Shown here in pieces: positions 29,828-38,519 of a stretch of DNA of 64,000 bases. Position 1 is the first letter of the stretch, and every line of letters begins with the position of its first letter. The notes under the pieces were generated by a model, which worked only from the letters and a program-made list of their open reading frames with translations, did not search any database and had not been told where the DNA came from. Source of the stretch: Poriferisodalis sp965204125 (GTDB taxonomy: Bacteria; Actinomycetota; Acidimicrobiia; Acidimicrobiales; Poriferisodalaceae); NCBI RefSeq assembly GCF_965204125.1, contig NZ_OZ241968.1, forward strand, positions 3,162,001 through 3,226,000. Direction: 5' to 3'. A program made the translations under genes and the position numbers.

Positions 29828-31636
29828 ATGCGGAATGCTCGGATATCGATGGCTGCGATGGCGGCCGCTCTGCTGGCGACGTTGCTGGTGTTTCCTGCGA
29901 CGCCCGTCGGCGCTTCAACGCAGCCTGAGGCGCCGTCGGATCTGAGATCGATCAGCCGGGTACACCGTTCGCTCGACGATCAGAACCAGGTCGTCAGCCG
30001 GACTGACTCATATGTCCAGTGGGACCTGCCGACCAACCGCGACCACATCACCTGCTACTACGTCCGCTGGCGCGTCGCTGCCAAGGGGAGCCAGCCGGCC
30101 GGTGCGTGGCAGCCGAGCGAGCAGGGCGCCATTGCCCCCAGGTACCGCGACTATCACGACATCGACGGGTTGACCATCGGCGAGTCCTACGACTTCGAGG
30201 TTCGCTCCTATTCGGAGTCCCAGGGCGCCTACAGCGACTGGGTGACGCTGAACACGACCCTGACGGTCGCCTCGAACGACTCGAGCCTGCAGTCGCTCAC
30301 GCTCTCGTCGGGGACGCTCGCGCCGGCATTCGACCCGCAGAGATGGAGCGATGTCACCTACACGGCGACGGTGGCGAACTCGGTCACCAGCGTCACCTTC
30401 ACGCCCACCGCCAACGACGCGAACGCGACGATCACCTACAACGGCGCCGAGATCGCCAGCGGCACTGCCAGCGCTGCGATCAGCCTGGAGCCGGGTCCCA
30501 ACTATTTCCAGATCCGGGTGGCGGCCGAATACAGCGCGTACTACCGCACCTACAGCGTCAACGTGATCCGTGCGGCCCCGTCGGGAAGCCTCGCGGCGCC
30601 GACCGGCCTCACGCTCGCTCAGGACGCCGCCGGCGGGAAGCACCGCGTCACGATGTCGTGGACACTGCCCACAGGCGCGACCGAAGCGGTGCTCGAGTAC
30701 GGCAAGCTCCGCAGCGACCAGTCGGCGCCGGCATGGAGCACCGCCGGCGTCATCGACTTGACGACCAGCGGCGGCAAGATCTTCACCCGGCTGCACGACA
30801 ACGACGACTACGTAGTACGGGTAGCGGGCAAGAACAGCTCGGGCACCGGCGCATGGGCCACGGCGACCCTCACGGCGCATTCCACGCCCTACTGGCCGCT
30901 CAATGTGGCGGCTGCGTCGGGTGACGCGTCGCTGGCGGTGAGCTGGGATCCGCCCTCCGACAAGGGCTACCCCGGGGCGGTCATCAGCGGCTACAGCGTG
31001 CGCTGGCGTGCCCTGCCCGACGACCCGTGCTGCCCGTGGGAAGACTCGGTGGGCCGAGACGTGGGCGACGTGGATTCATACACGATCACGGGCCTTGCCA
31101 ACAATCAGGTCTACGAGGTGCAGGTTCTGGCTCGCAATGCCCTCGGAACCGGCAACTGGTCCGAGACCGTCCTGGCCACGCCCGCCGAGCTGGTGGGCAG
31201 CCCGCCGGAACAACAGCAACAACAGCAACAACAGCAGGAACAGGCACCGCAACAGCAACAGCAGCAGGCACAGCAGCAACAGCAGCAGGCACAGCAGCAA
31301 CAGCAGCAGGCACAGCCGACTGAGGACGCCACCGAGGACGCCGCCGAATCCGACCCGCCCGAGAAGCCCGGTGCAGTGGCGGACGTACAGACCACGGTCG
31401 ACGGCTCGAAGGTCACCGTGTCGTGGACGGCGCCCCCCCAGGGCGGCGAGCCCAGCACGTACGTCGTGCGGCTGAAGACCGCAAAGAAGGGCAAGGCGAA
31501 GACCAAGCGAGTCGACGCCGACGCCACCAGCGTGACCTTCGGCAAGGTCAAGGCCGGAACGCACACCGTCTATGTGCGGGCCAAGAACGCCACAGGCGGC
31601 GGCAAGTGGACCAAGACCACGGTCACCGTCCCGTAG
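29828..31636 (+). CDS. Secreted fibronectin-III / cadherin-like protein with glutamine-rich linker
   Basis: 602 residues. A signal peptide ends near VGAS (residue ~30). An N-terminal FN3-like domain is followed by a cadherin-like beta-sandwich (LQSLTLSSGTLAPAFDP, ~155-250), two FN3 domains (~255-455), a Gln-rich linker (~460-497) and a final FN3 domain whose end is related to that of the 33154 gene (RVDADATSVTF). AAGGAAC lies 8 bases before the start. It has no membrane anchor or sorting motif and no EF-hand tail. It is probably an extracellular adhesin or matrix protein, 121 bases after the kinase gene. Confidence 0.75.
   Translation: MRNARISMAAMAAALLATLLVFPATPVGASTQPEAPSDLRSISRVHRSLDDQNQVVSRTDSYVQWDLPTNRDHITCYYVRWRVAAKGSQPAGAWQPSEQGAIAPRYRDYHDIDGLTIGESYDFEVRSYSESQGAYSDWVTLNTTLTVASNDSSLQSLTLSSGTLAPAFDPQRWSDVTYTATVANSVTSVTFTPTANDANATITYNGAEIASGTASAAISLEPGPNYFQIRVAAEYSAYYRTYSVNVIRAAPSGSLAAPTGLTLAQDAAGGKHRVTMSWTLPTGATEAVLEYGKLRSDQSAPAWSTAGVIDLTTSGGKIFTRLHDNDDYVVRVAGKNSSGTGAWATATLTAHSTPYWPLNVAAASGDASLAVSWDPPSDKGYPGAVISGYSVRWRALPDDPCCPWEDSVGRDVGDVDSYTITGLANNQVYEVQVLARNALGTGNWSETVLATPAELVGSPPEQQQQQQQQQEQAPQQQQQQAQQQQQQAQQQQQQAQPTEDATEDAAESDPPEKPGAVADVQTTVDGSKVTVSWTAPPQGGEPSTYVVRLKTAKKGKAKTKRVDADATSVTFGKVKAGTHTVYVRAKNATGGGKWTKTTVTVP
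31250..31312 (+). repeat. Three 21-bp tandem repeats encoding QQQQQQA
   Basis: Units at 31250, 31271 and 31292 are 21 bases each; the last two are identical and the first differs by one base. They lie in a wider CAA/CAG-rich tract (about 31209-31315) inside the secreted protein gene. In-frame unit gain or loss would change linker length without breaking the reading frame. Confidence 0.85.
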
Positions 31637-31654
31637 CAGCCACCGTCCGGGGTT

Positions 31655-31790
31655 GTGCTCTTGTGCGAAGCCACACGGGAATTGGGCTGACCGACGGCAC
31701 CAAGTACCGGTGGCGCATCCGGCGGCGACGGCGTGATCGACGCGACGGAATACCGGCAGGTCAAAGCGGCAGGCCGGCAGCGTCTCGCCA
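31655..31790 (+). pseudogene. Deletion relic of an FN3/EF-hand gene
   Basis: This stretch joins three pieces that occur in the same order in and before the 35930 gene. Positions 31655-31674 match 35717-35736 (5' flank) exactly over 20 bases. About 31684-31721 matches the FN3 segment encoding GLTDSTKYRWRIR near 36227. About 31720-31760 matches the EF-hand tail encoding GDGVIDATEYRQVK near 37300. The FN3 and EF pieces are in different frames, so no protein is made. It is a paralogue compressed by deletion. Confidence 0.7.
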
Positions 31791-31834
31791 GCGCAAGCCG
31801 CCAGCCGCGTCAACAGCGTCTGTGGGCAGTGCGC

Positions 31835-32676
31835 CTAGTCGCCCGTCGGGGTGTTCATGGTCATGCCGGCGTGAATCCTCATGATGGCGAAGCACTGCGC
31901 CCGGCCCGTCTCCCCTGTGGAGTCGGTCACCGTGTATGCGACGTACTGCACCCTCGCATAGGGCGAGACGCCATCGCCGGTGATGCTGGACAGCACGCGG
32001 GTGGCCGGGTCGAAAGCGAACCCTGAGTGCCGCAGGTCGACGCCGTAGAGCACGTCGAAGCGGTAGGTGAGCGGGCCGTTGCCGCCTGTCGTCGCGGGCA
32101 GCCTCGGCGAGTACTTGATCTCCGAACCCGAGCGCCAAGCCACCTGATACACCGTGGCTGCCACTGAGTTGTTGGCCGTGCCCGGATCGGTCCACAGCAC
32201 CGTGATCTTTCCGTGGTCGGCGGTGGCAGTGGGCACCGTCGGCGGGTCGGGACGGCCAGCACCCTGATAGTTCCTCGCAGTGCCCCTGTTCGCGTCCGAT
32301 CCGTGAAGCGACCACCTGCTGTATCGATTGCCGATCCACGCGCGTACCCGTGTTTCGTACCTTGTCTGCGCATTCAGGCCGGTGCGCAACAAGAACGTGT
32401 CGGTGCCGGTGTGGCCGGCGTCGGACCAATTGCCCCATCTCGAGGTGACTGCGTTGTACGCCCGGTACTCGACGTCGTAGCCGGTGACGCTGTCGCCGAC
32501 GCTCGCCGGCGGGTACCAGTACATCTGAAAGCCGTTGTGGATCGGGTGCAGCAAGCTGATCGAAGGCCGTCCGGGTCGACCTCGCCGGGTGCCCCCGTTT
32601 GTGCACCGTCTTGCGCTGCCGCCGCCGCCGACTGTGCTGCCAGCGCCACCGCGGCCAACAAGGCGACCGCCAGCAT
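31835..32676 (-). pseudogene. FN3/cadherin-like secreted protein gene with an apparent frameshift
   Basis: A signal peptide (MLAVALLAAVALAAQSAAA) starts at ATG 32676 behind a GAGGAC site and runs to EVDPDGLR. That phrase is also found before the last FN3 domain of the 33154 gene. The FN3 domain then continues in another frame (LLHPIHNGFQMYWYPPAS) down to 31835. Restoring one base near 32550 would join the two frames. The mature part holds two FN3-like units and a cadherin-like end (FAFDPATRVLSSITGDG). It is either a disrupted gene or a sequencing error; the open part alone is 31835-32554. Confidence 0.65.
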
Positions 32677-33093
32677 TCTCTTCGTCCTCGTCTCAGACCC
32701 TCCCTCGGGATCGATCGCAGGCAGACGCCCGCCCGACCGTCGCCGGGACAACACGGCTTCGACGCCGAGGGCCGTTCCCACGGTCGGCGTCTGGCGCTCT
32801 GACCGGGCACTCGGCAAGGGGCGCGGCGACAACCCGCGGAGCGGGCTGCCATCTGCCCGACATGGGCCGAGCGTAGTCGGCTCAATCTATGAGTTCTGCC
32901 GGACATGCGCGATTCTGCGAATGAATGGCTCTGCACATCAGTGAATCTCCCCGGCATTGGTGGAAGCTGTGCTGGCGGCAGCGCGACAAATCGTGCCTGT
33001 GGCGCGCCGATGCGGGAGTGCATTGAATTTCTAAAACTGCTGGTCAGAGGGCTAAATCATGGTCTGGAAGCAGGTTTGGTTGTTGCTTTTCGC
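32677..33093. other. Gene-free stretch upstream of the G-tract
   Basis: No frame here shows protein-family motifs. An open frame that runs into the G-tract and ends at TAG 33115 would give a poly-Gly tail and looks like chance. Putative -35-like TTGCTT (33083-33088) precedes the tract. Nothing else is recognised. Confidence 0.4.
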
Positions 33094-33114
33094 GGGGGGG
33101 GGGGGGGGGGGGGG
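33094..33114 (+). repeat. G21 homopolymer in the 5' region of a surface-protein gene
   Basis: Twenty-one consecutive G lie 39 bases before the GTG start of the 33154 gene. A TTGCTT sequence lies before the tract and TAGAAAAT directly after it, so the tract could occupy a -35/-10 spacer. TAG 33115 immediately downstream is in the gene's frame, so translational read-through from an upstream start into the gene is excluded. Confidence 0.85.
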
Positions 33115-33153
33115 TAGAAAATCCCGTTTGTGAGCGATGCGGGAGGAAACCCT

Positions 33154-35652
33154 GTGAAGGATTCATCGGTTGTCTCGGAGGGGGCTGGGCCGGCGTCGCC
33201 GAACCCGGCCAGGCGGCGGGGCCGGCCGGGTCCGGTGCGGTGGCTGTGCGCGCTCGCCGCGCTCGTGTTGTGCGCGGGGGCGGCGGTGGTGGCTGCGGTG
33301 CCCGCGGGTGCGGGAACGACCACGATGCGCACCTATGAGCTGTTCTTTCGGTCGGGGAGTGTGGCAGCGGAGGGCTTGGTCTTTGAGGTGGGTTTGCGTG
33401 TGTCGCCGCCGATGCCCGATGCGCCGCCGCCCGACGATCCGATGGATCCGCCTCTTGTTGAAACAACGGTGTTCAATGCCAGTACGCATCATGTCTCGAC
33501 CAACAACAGCGATCTCGTTAGCGGCACGTTCCCGTTGCAAGGGTGGGACGCGTTGAACGCGGGGGACACGTCGCGTGAGCAGATTCTGCCGCTGATCATC
33601 CACGCCGACCGCCTGTTCGAGGGTGATGAGGTCTTCGAGGTTCGGGTGGGCCCGCCGACGGGCCCGGGGCTGGACGCGTCGTTGTTCCGCCCTGTGCGGG
33701 CGGGCGCGGACCGGTTGCGGGTCACGATCAAGGACACCACGATTACGCCGGTGTTCAGCAGCAATTCGTATTCGGTGACCGAGGGCGACACCCTGACAGG
33801 CAGCGTGCGTTCCACGGGGCTGCGCTCCAAGATCTACGACCTGCCCCCTCCTTTGGCGGAGGCGTCAATGGGGGACAATCTGAACCTTTTGAGTCTCGTG
33901 GCGCGCAACGGCTCGGCCCGGGCGGGCACCGACTTCACAGCGCCGCCTGCCTCGCTGTTCAAGAAGATCACGCCCGCGAATCTGGGCGATTACGGGGTGC
34001 GCCGGTTCTCGATAGCGACGATCGACGACAGCGTGTGCCAGCCGACCCGGTCCTTCACCGTCGCGGTCGCCGACCCCGGCCGCACCAACAGTGCGGTGTT
34101 CGATTCGCGCAGCACCGCGACGGTGTACATCTCCGAGCCGGCCGACACGACCGACGCGCCGCCCGCCCCGCCGATCTACGGGATGGATCACGTGTCGGCG
34201 ACGGAGATGACGGTGCGGTGGGGCTCCGCGATCTGCGCGGACGCCTATCAGCTGGCCTACAAGCCGACCTCGACGACGACCTGGACGACGTTGGCGTCGG
34301 GGGCGTCGGACTCGAAGTACTCCCACACCGTGCGCGGCCTGACCGCCGACACCGCCTATCACGTGCGGGTGCGCGCCAAGAACGGCACCGTGAACAGCGC
34401 CTGGACCACGATGACCTACACGCCGCCCACCGCGGGCAAGCTCACCGGGCTCACGCTCGATGACGGCACGAACGATCTGGTGCTGCTGCCGGTCGAGGCG
34501 AACGCCGACGGCTTCCAGGGCGACCGGCCCGAGCTGCGCTATGCGGTCAAGGTCGCGCCCGGCACCCGCAGCGTGCGCTTTACGCCGACCTGGTTGGATG
34601 CGAACATCAGCCGAGTCGCGGGCACCACGGCGAACTACACCAACAACAGGCTCATTGCTACCAACGCGGTGTCCACCAGCGGCAGCCAATCGAACCACAT
34701 AAAGATCGCCGGCTCGGACGCCTACAGCGTGCCGATCTCGGGGCCCGTCAAGATGCAGATCCAGGTCGACAGCAGTTCGACGTACAACTTGTTGATCACG
34801 CCTGATGAGACGTGGGCGTCGGCGGACAACTACCTGCAGCGGATCGTGCTGCTGGGCAGCGGCGCCCAGTCCTCGCCCGCCAACCAGCAGATCGCCCACA
34901 GCGTGCCGCAGCGACGAGCCTCGGATGTGCTGACGCTGTCTGCGCGTTCGTCGGTGCACGCCGTGTCGGACACCTTCGGCGGCCACAGCGCGGCCGCGTC
35001 GGGCGGCGTGTCGGCGGTGACGATGGACGCGTCTCCCGGCGCTGACGCGTCAGCGGGCGGCGACAGCGGCGACGCGACTGCGCAGCTCGACGGCAGCGGC
35101 GGCTCGGGCAGCGTGCGGATCGACTTGTCGGAGCCGTTCGACGACGAGCAGCACGGCTACACCGCCACGGTCCCCAACGACGTCACCTCGGTCACCGTTG
35201 ACGCATCGCCCGCCCATGCTGAGGCGACGGTGACGGTCAACGGCAACACGCCCGACACGCCGGTGCAGCTCGAGGTGGGCGCCAACCGGGTCAGCATCGA
35301 GGTCACCGCCGAGAACGGCTACCAGCGCACCTACACCGTGACGATCACCCGCCAGCCCCTGCCGCCCGGCGAAATCGACCCCGACGGCCTGCAGACCAAC
35401 GCCAAGCGGCGCCGCATCACCGTCGCGTGGGACGCGCCCGACAGCGGCGGCGCCCCCGACGGCTACATCGTGCACATCCGCCCACAAGGCGGCAAGCAAG
35501 GCAGCGGCGCCACCAAGCGGGTCGACGCCGACAGGACCAGCGTCACCTTCAAGCGCCTCGAGCCCGGCACGGTCTACAAGATCTGGGTGCGAGCGCACAA
35601 CAGCGCAGGCAAAGGCGACCGCACCCGCACCACCGCCGCCACCGCCGACTAG
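33154..35652 (+). CDS. Secreted multidomain protein (Calx-beta-like, FN3, cadherin-like)
   Basis: 832 residues from GTG 33154, chosen for the GGGAGGA site 7 bases upstream; GTG 33130 is an alternative. A signal peptide (LCALAALVLCAGAAVVAAVP) is followed by two Calx-beta-like segments (one around SYSVTEGDTLTGSV), an FN3 domain (~330-430), a poorly defined region, a cadherin-like beta-sandwich (~650-730) and a last FN3 domain beginning at PPGEIDPDGLQTN. No transmembrane anchor is seen. It is likely an extracellular adhesion or matrix protein. Expression may depend on the G21 tract in its 5' region. Confidence 0.78.
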   Translation: MKDSSVVSEGAGPASPNPARRRGRPGPVRWLCALAALVLCAGAAVVAAVPAGAGTTTMRTYELFFRSGSVAAEGLVFEVGLRVSPPMPDAPPPDDPMDPPLVETTVFNASTHHVSTNNSDLVSGTFPLQGWDALNAGDTSREQILPLIIHADRLFEGDEVFEVRVGPPTGPGLDASLFRPVRAGADRLRVTIKDTTITPVFSSNSYSVTEGDTLTGSVRSTGLRSKIYDLPPPLAEASMGDNLNLLSLVARNGSARAGTDFTAPPASLFKKITPANLGDYGVRRFSIATIDDSVCQPTRSFTVAVADPGRTNSAVFDSRSTATVYISEPADTTDAPPAPPIYGMDHVSATEMTVRWGSAICADAYQLAYKPTSTTTWTTLASGASDSKYSHTVRGLTADTAYHVRVRAKNGTVNSAWTTMTYTPPTAGKLTGLTLDDGTNDLVLLPVEANADGFQGDRPELRYAVKVAPGTRSVRFTPTWLDANISRVAGTTANYTNNRLIATNAVSTSGSQSNHIKIAGSDAYSVPISGPVKMQIQVDSSSTYNLLITPDETWASADNYLQRIVLLGSGAQSSPANQQIAHSVPQRRASDVLTLSARSSVHAVSDTFGGHSAAASGGVSAVTMDASPGADASAGGDSGDATAQLDGSGGSGSVRIDLSEPFDDEQHGYTATVPNDVTSVTVDASPAHAEATVTVNGNTPDTPVQLEVGANRVSIEVTAENGYQRTYTVTITRQPLPPGEIDPDGLQTNAKRRRITVAWDAPDSGGAPDGYIVHIRPQGGKQGSGATKRVDADRTSVTFKRLEPGTVYKIWVRAHNSAGKGDRTRTTAATAD

Positions 35653-35791
35653 GTGCGCATCAGCGGGCCGCCGAACCCGGGCGGAACTGTCCATGGCGGC
35701 AGTCCCGCCCGGGGACGTGCTCTTGTGCGAAGCCACGCGAGAACAGCGATGCTCGGTCTTGTGTTTCTCACATGTCTTCCACAGTTCGCCC

Positions 35792-35820
35792 TTGACTCAT
35801 AGACACGATCTGGTAACAAT
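35792..35820 (+). promoter_or_regulatory. Sigma70-like promoter upstream of the 35930 gene
   Basis: TTGACT (35792-35797) and TAACAAT (35814-35820) are spaced by 16 bases. Transcription would start near 35827, giving a leader of about 70 bases to the ATG at 35898, which has a GAGAGG ribosome site. Confidence 0.55.
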
Positions 35821-35910
35821 CCGCCTCGGCCGGATGGAACCGGCACACCCGGCGCGGGCACGCCATCTCCCGCACCTGCCGCAGAGAGGCGCTGTTGATG
35901 CATCTTGATA

Positions 35911-35924
35911 CCCCCCCCCCCCCC
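35911..35924 (+). repeat. C14 homopolymer at the start of a surface-protein gene
   Basis: Fourteen consecutive C lie 5 bases before ATG 35930. ATG 35898, with GAGAGG at 35884-35889, reads through the tract as MHLDTPPPP. At 14 C it leaves the gene frame and stops after about 25 codons. At 12 or 15 C it would enter the gene in frame. Confidence 0.88.
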
Positions 35925-35929
35925 GGCGT

Positions 35930-37411
35930 ATGGCTTCTAGCGCGGCCCGCGGCCGTGCCCTTCTGTGTCGGCTGAGGCTGGCTGCTGCGGCGCTGGTGGT
36001 GCTGGGGGTCGCTGTCGGCCACGATGCGCCGCCTGCCCAGGCGCAGACGCTCAGCGCGCCCGTCACGTCGCTGATGTGGCGGTCGTGCTCGGGCTTCTAT
36101 CTGTTTTGGGATGAGTCGCCCGGAGCGACCGGCTACCAGATCCAGATCAGTTCGCAAAGCGGCGCCACTTGGGGCACCTGGTCCGACGTGACCTACAGCG
36201 GCACCGCGCAGCCGGCGAAACTCACTGGGCTGACCGACAGCACCAAGTACCGGTGGCGCATTCGGGCTTTCAAGGGCCCCACGAACACCAGGACCTACAG
36301 CGCATGGGCAGTGCCCACCAGCGCCGACGAGCGCACGGCGAGAGATTGCCCGGAGGGCAAGCCCAATCCGCCGATCGCGCGCTCGGCTGTGCCCGGTCCG
36401 GGGAAGATAACGCTCACCTGGGAAGCCGGCGATCCGATCGAGGGCGCCATCGTGGCCGGCTGGCGGGTGAGATACCGCTGGGTGAACGAGCACGGCGTGC
36501 AGATCAAGCGGTCCCTCAATGCCGTCAGTGCCGACACGACCACCGCCGAGGTGACCGGGCTCACTGCGGGCACTGAGTACGACCTGTGGGTCGCTCCGAT
36601 TGCTCCCGACCTCTCCGTCGGCGCGGCCTCACAGGTGCTGACCGCAACCCCCCAGAGCACCTCCACGCCGACGGTCCCCGCGGGCAGATGCAACCACCGA
36701 GGCGCCACCCCGCCCGGCCTCGCGCCGATCACCAGCTTCACCTCGACCCACGACAGCATCACCCTGCACTGGGACTCGCCCGACTACGGCACCAACGCCG
36801 ACGGCAACAAGGGCTTCATCACCGACTTCCTGATATGGACGGCAGCAGCTGACGGGTCCTATTCCGGCGTGCAGTACGTGAGCGCCTATGGGTGGGAGCC
36901 TGCCACATACAGCCACACGATCTCGGGCCTGTCGGCGAGCACCGACTACACGGTGGGGGTCAATGCGCGCACCATCCAGGCCTGCTTCAGCGGCTGGAGC
37001 TCGGTCGCAGTCTCCACCACCGCAGCCCTCAACAGCGGAGGCCCCCAGATCGGAGTGCTCCCCCGCCCGACCCAAGAGCAGCAGCCCCAGCAGACCGAGC
37101 AGGCTGAACAGCCCGAGAACGAGTCAGCGGCCGATTCGCAGCCGGCGCCCGACACAGCGCCAGCATCAGCACCCGAGCCCGAGACCGAACCGGAGCCCGA
37201 ACCGGAGCCCGAACCGGCACCCGAGACAGAGTCCGAACCGGAGCCCGAACCGGTGCCCGAGCCCGATGATGTCGTGGCCCGCTACGACGCCAACGGCGAC
37301 GGCGCGATCGACGCAACGGAATACCGGCAGGTCAAAACCGACTGGCTCGCCGGCAAGGTCACCTACGACGAGTTCCTCACAGTCGTCCGGGCCTACCTCA
37401 CATCCGGCTGA
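35930..37411 (+). CDS. Secreted FN3 protein with Pro/Glu linker and C-terminal EF-hand tail
   Basis: 493 residues from ATG 35930; the better ribosome site belongs to ATG 35898 on the other side of the C14 tract (see that repeat). The signal peptide ends near PAQAQT (residue ~38). Three FN3 domains follow (~40-130, 140-240, 255-365), then a linker of repeated EPEP, and a 46-residue tail whose loop DANGDGAIDATEY has the EF-hand/dockerin calcium pattern (D-x-N-x-D-G-x-I-D-x-x-E). The same tail occurs at 41504 and, diverged, at the end of the 43331 gene. It may serve in calcium binding or surface attachment (inference). Confidence 0.8.
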   Translation: MASSAARGRALLCRLRLAAAALVVLGVAVGHDAPPAQAQTLSAPVTSLMWRSCSGFYLFWDESPGATGYQIQISSQSGATWGTWSDVTYSGTAQPAKLTGLTDSTKYRWRIRAFKGPTNTRTYSAWAVPTSADERTARDCPEGKPNPPIARSAVPGPGKITLTWEAGDPIEGAIVAGWRVRYRWVNEHGVQIKRSLNAVSADTTTAEVTGLTAGTEYDLWVAPIAPDLSVGAASQVLTATPQSTSTPTVPAGRCNHRGATPPGLAPITSFTSTHDSITLHWDSPDYGTNADGNKGFITDFLIWTAAADGSYSGVQYVSAYGWEPATYSHTISGLSASTDYTVGVNARTIQACFSGWSSVAVSTTAALNSGGPQIGVLPRPTQEQQPQQTEQAEQPENESAADSQPAPDTAPASAPEPETEPEPEPEPEPAPETESEPEPEPVPEPDDVVARYDANGDGAIDATEYRQVKTDWLAGKVTYDEFLTVVRAYLTSG

Positions 37412-37549
37412 CCACAACCACCCGCCCACCAACCCCTCCACCCCCGATTCCTCGCCCTCGGCCAGGGCGAACCGCCTGATGCCGCATCTGGTTCCACCGC
37501 ACGAGCCCCGCTCTGGGGCAACTCGGCGGGGTCTTTAGACTCGGAGTCA

Positions 37550-37861
37550 GTGACAGCGACTCGCTTTTCCCGACCTGTGGAGATCCCCGACGACCTCGGG
37601 GAGCGTCCTGCCGCGGTCCAAACCGGGCGTGTGAGACTCCCGAATCACATCGCGTGGAGCGGCCAAGGCGAGTACGACCTCGACGACCCGCAACACCGGA
37701 TGCGCGTGTACGAACTGGTGATGACCGAGGGCAACGAGGACGATGTGCGTACCTATGTCGATCTCGAGGCGCTGCTGGGCATGTGGGACACGATGTGGCT
37801 CGCTCCCCATGTCCGCGAGCAATGGGCAGACCACCTGCGCTCGCGCAGCCTGATCTCCTGA
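37550..37861 (+). CDS. Small protein upstream of a nucleotidyltransferase (possible antitoxin)
   Basis: 103 residues from GTG 37550, rich in acidic residues (MTEGNEDDVRTYVDLEALL). No domain is recognised. It is followed after about 60 bases by an AbiEii-like nucleotidyltransferase, and its 3' end recurs as part of the decayed copy at 39063-39105. The paired arrangement suggests an antitoxin or accessory role, but this rests on position only. Confidence 0.6.
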   Translation: MTATRFSRPVEIPDDLGERPAAVQTGRVRLPNHIAWSGQGEYDLDDPQHRMRVYELVMTEGNEDDVRTYVDLEALLGMWDTMWLAPHVREQWADHLRSRSLIS

Positions 37862-37922
37862 AGCGTGCTCACGCCCCTCCAGGAGCGAATCCGTCGGCTC
37901 GCTGCCGAGTACCGAGTCAGCG

Positions 37923-38519
37923 GTGCTCGCCGGTGGTGGCGCGCTCATCGTGCATGGCATCGTCGACCGCGCCACAACTGACCTCGACTTCTTCTTCCCC
38001 GACACCGCCGACGTCAGGCCCACGGCCCAGGCAGCGCTCAGCGTTCTCCAAGGTGCAGGCTTCCGCGTCGATGTAGTACGTGACGGTGCCACCTTCGTGC
38101 GTCTCAACGTCAGGGACGGCCACGACGAAGCTGCCATCGACTTCGGACTCTCGCGGCGCGTGTTTCCCCCCGCCCAAACTGAGAGCGGCCAAGTGCTCGC
38201 GCCCGAGGACCTGGCGGGCGACAAGATGGCGGCCTTGTTCAGCCGCGCCGAGGCACGCGACTTCGTTGACGTGTTCGCCCTCTCCGCACACTTCAGCCGC
38301 GAGGAGCTCTACGCGCTCGCCAGGGAGAAGGACACGGGCTTCGATCTGGGCCACCTCCACGACTCCCTCGGGATGTTCGACCATCGCACCCGCCAAGACT
38401 TCCCCCTCAACGATGAGGACTTCGAACGGCTGCGCACTTGGGTTCACGACTGGCGCGGTCAATTGCCACACCCGACAGCACCGTTGCACAGCGATCGCGG
38501 ACCTGCATCGGAGGAATAG
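37923..38519 (+). CDS. AbiEii/AbiGii-type nucleotidyltransferase, probably frameshifted at its N-terminus
   Basis: 198 residues from GTG 37923 (VLAGGGALIVHGIVDRATT). GGGAL plus TDLDFFF gives the GG...DxD nucleotidyltransferase motif, and EDLAGDKMAALFSRAEARDF is the conserved Lys-containing helix. Related toxins transfer nucleotides to tRNA. A plausible missing N-terminus (LTPLQERIRRLAAEYRVS from GTG 37865) lies one base out of frame just upstream, so the true gene may span 37865-38519 with a frameshift near 37918. Partner gene at 37550. Confidence 0.7.
   Translation: MLAGGGALIVHGIVDRATTDLDFFFPDTADVRPTAQAALSVLQGAGFRVDVVRDGATFVRLNVRDGHDEAAIDFGLSRRVFPPAQTESGQVLAPEDLAGDKMAALFSRAEARDFVDVFALSAHFSREELYALAREKDTGFDLGHLHDSLGMFDHRTRQDFPLNDEDFERLRTWVHDWRGQLPHPTAPLHSDRGPASEE

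Noticed and set aside
32905..33117. Open frame ending in poly-Gly at the G21 tract
   Set aside because: No ribosome site or protein features; the Gly run is just the homopolymer, and it stops at TAG before the real gene.
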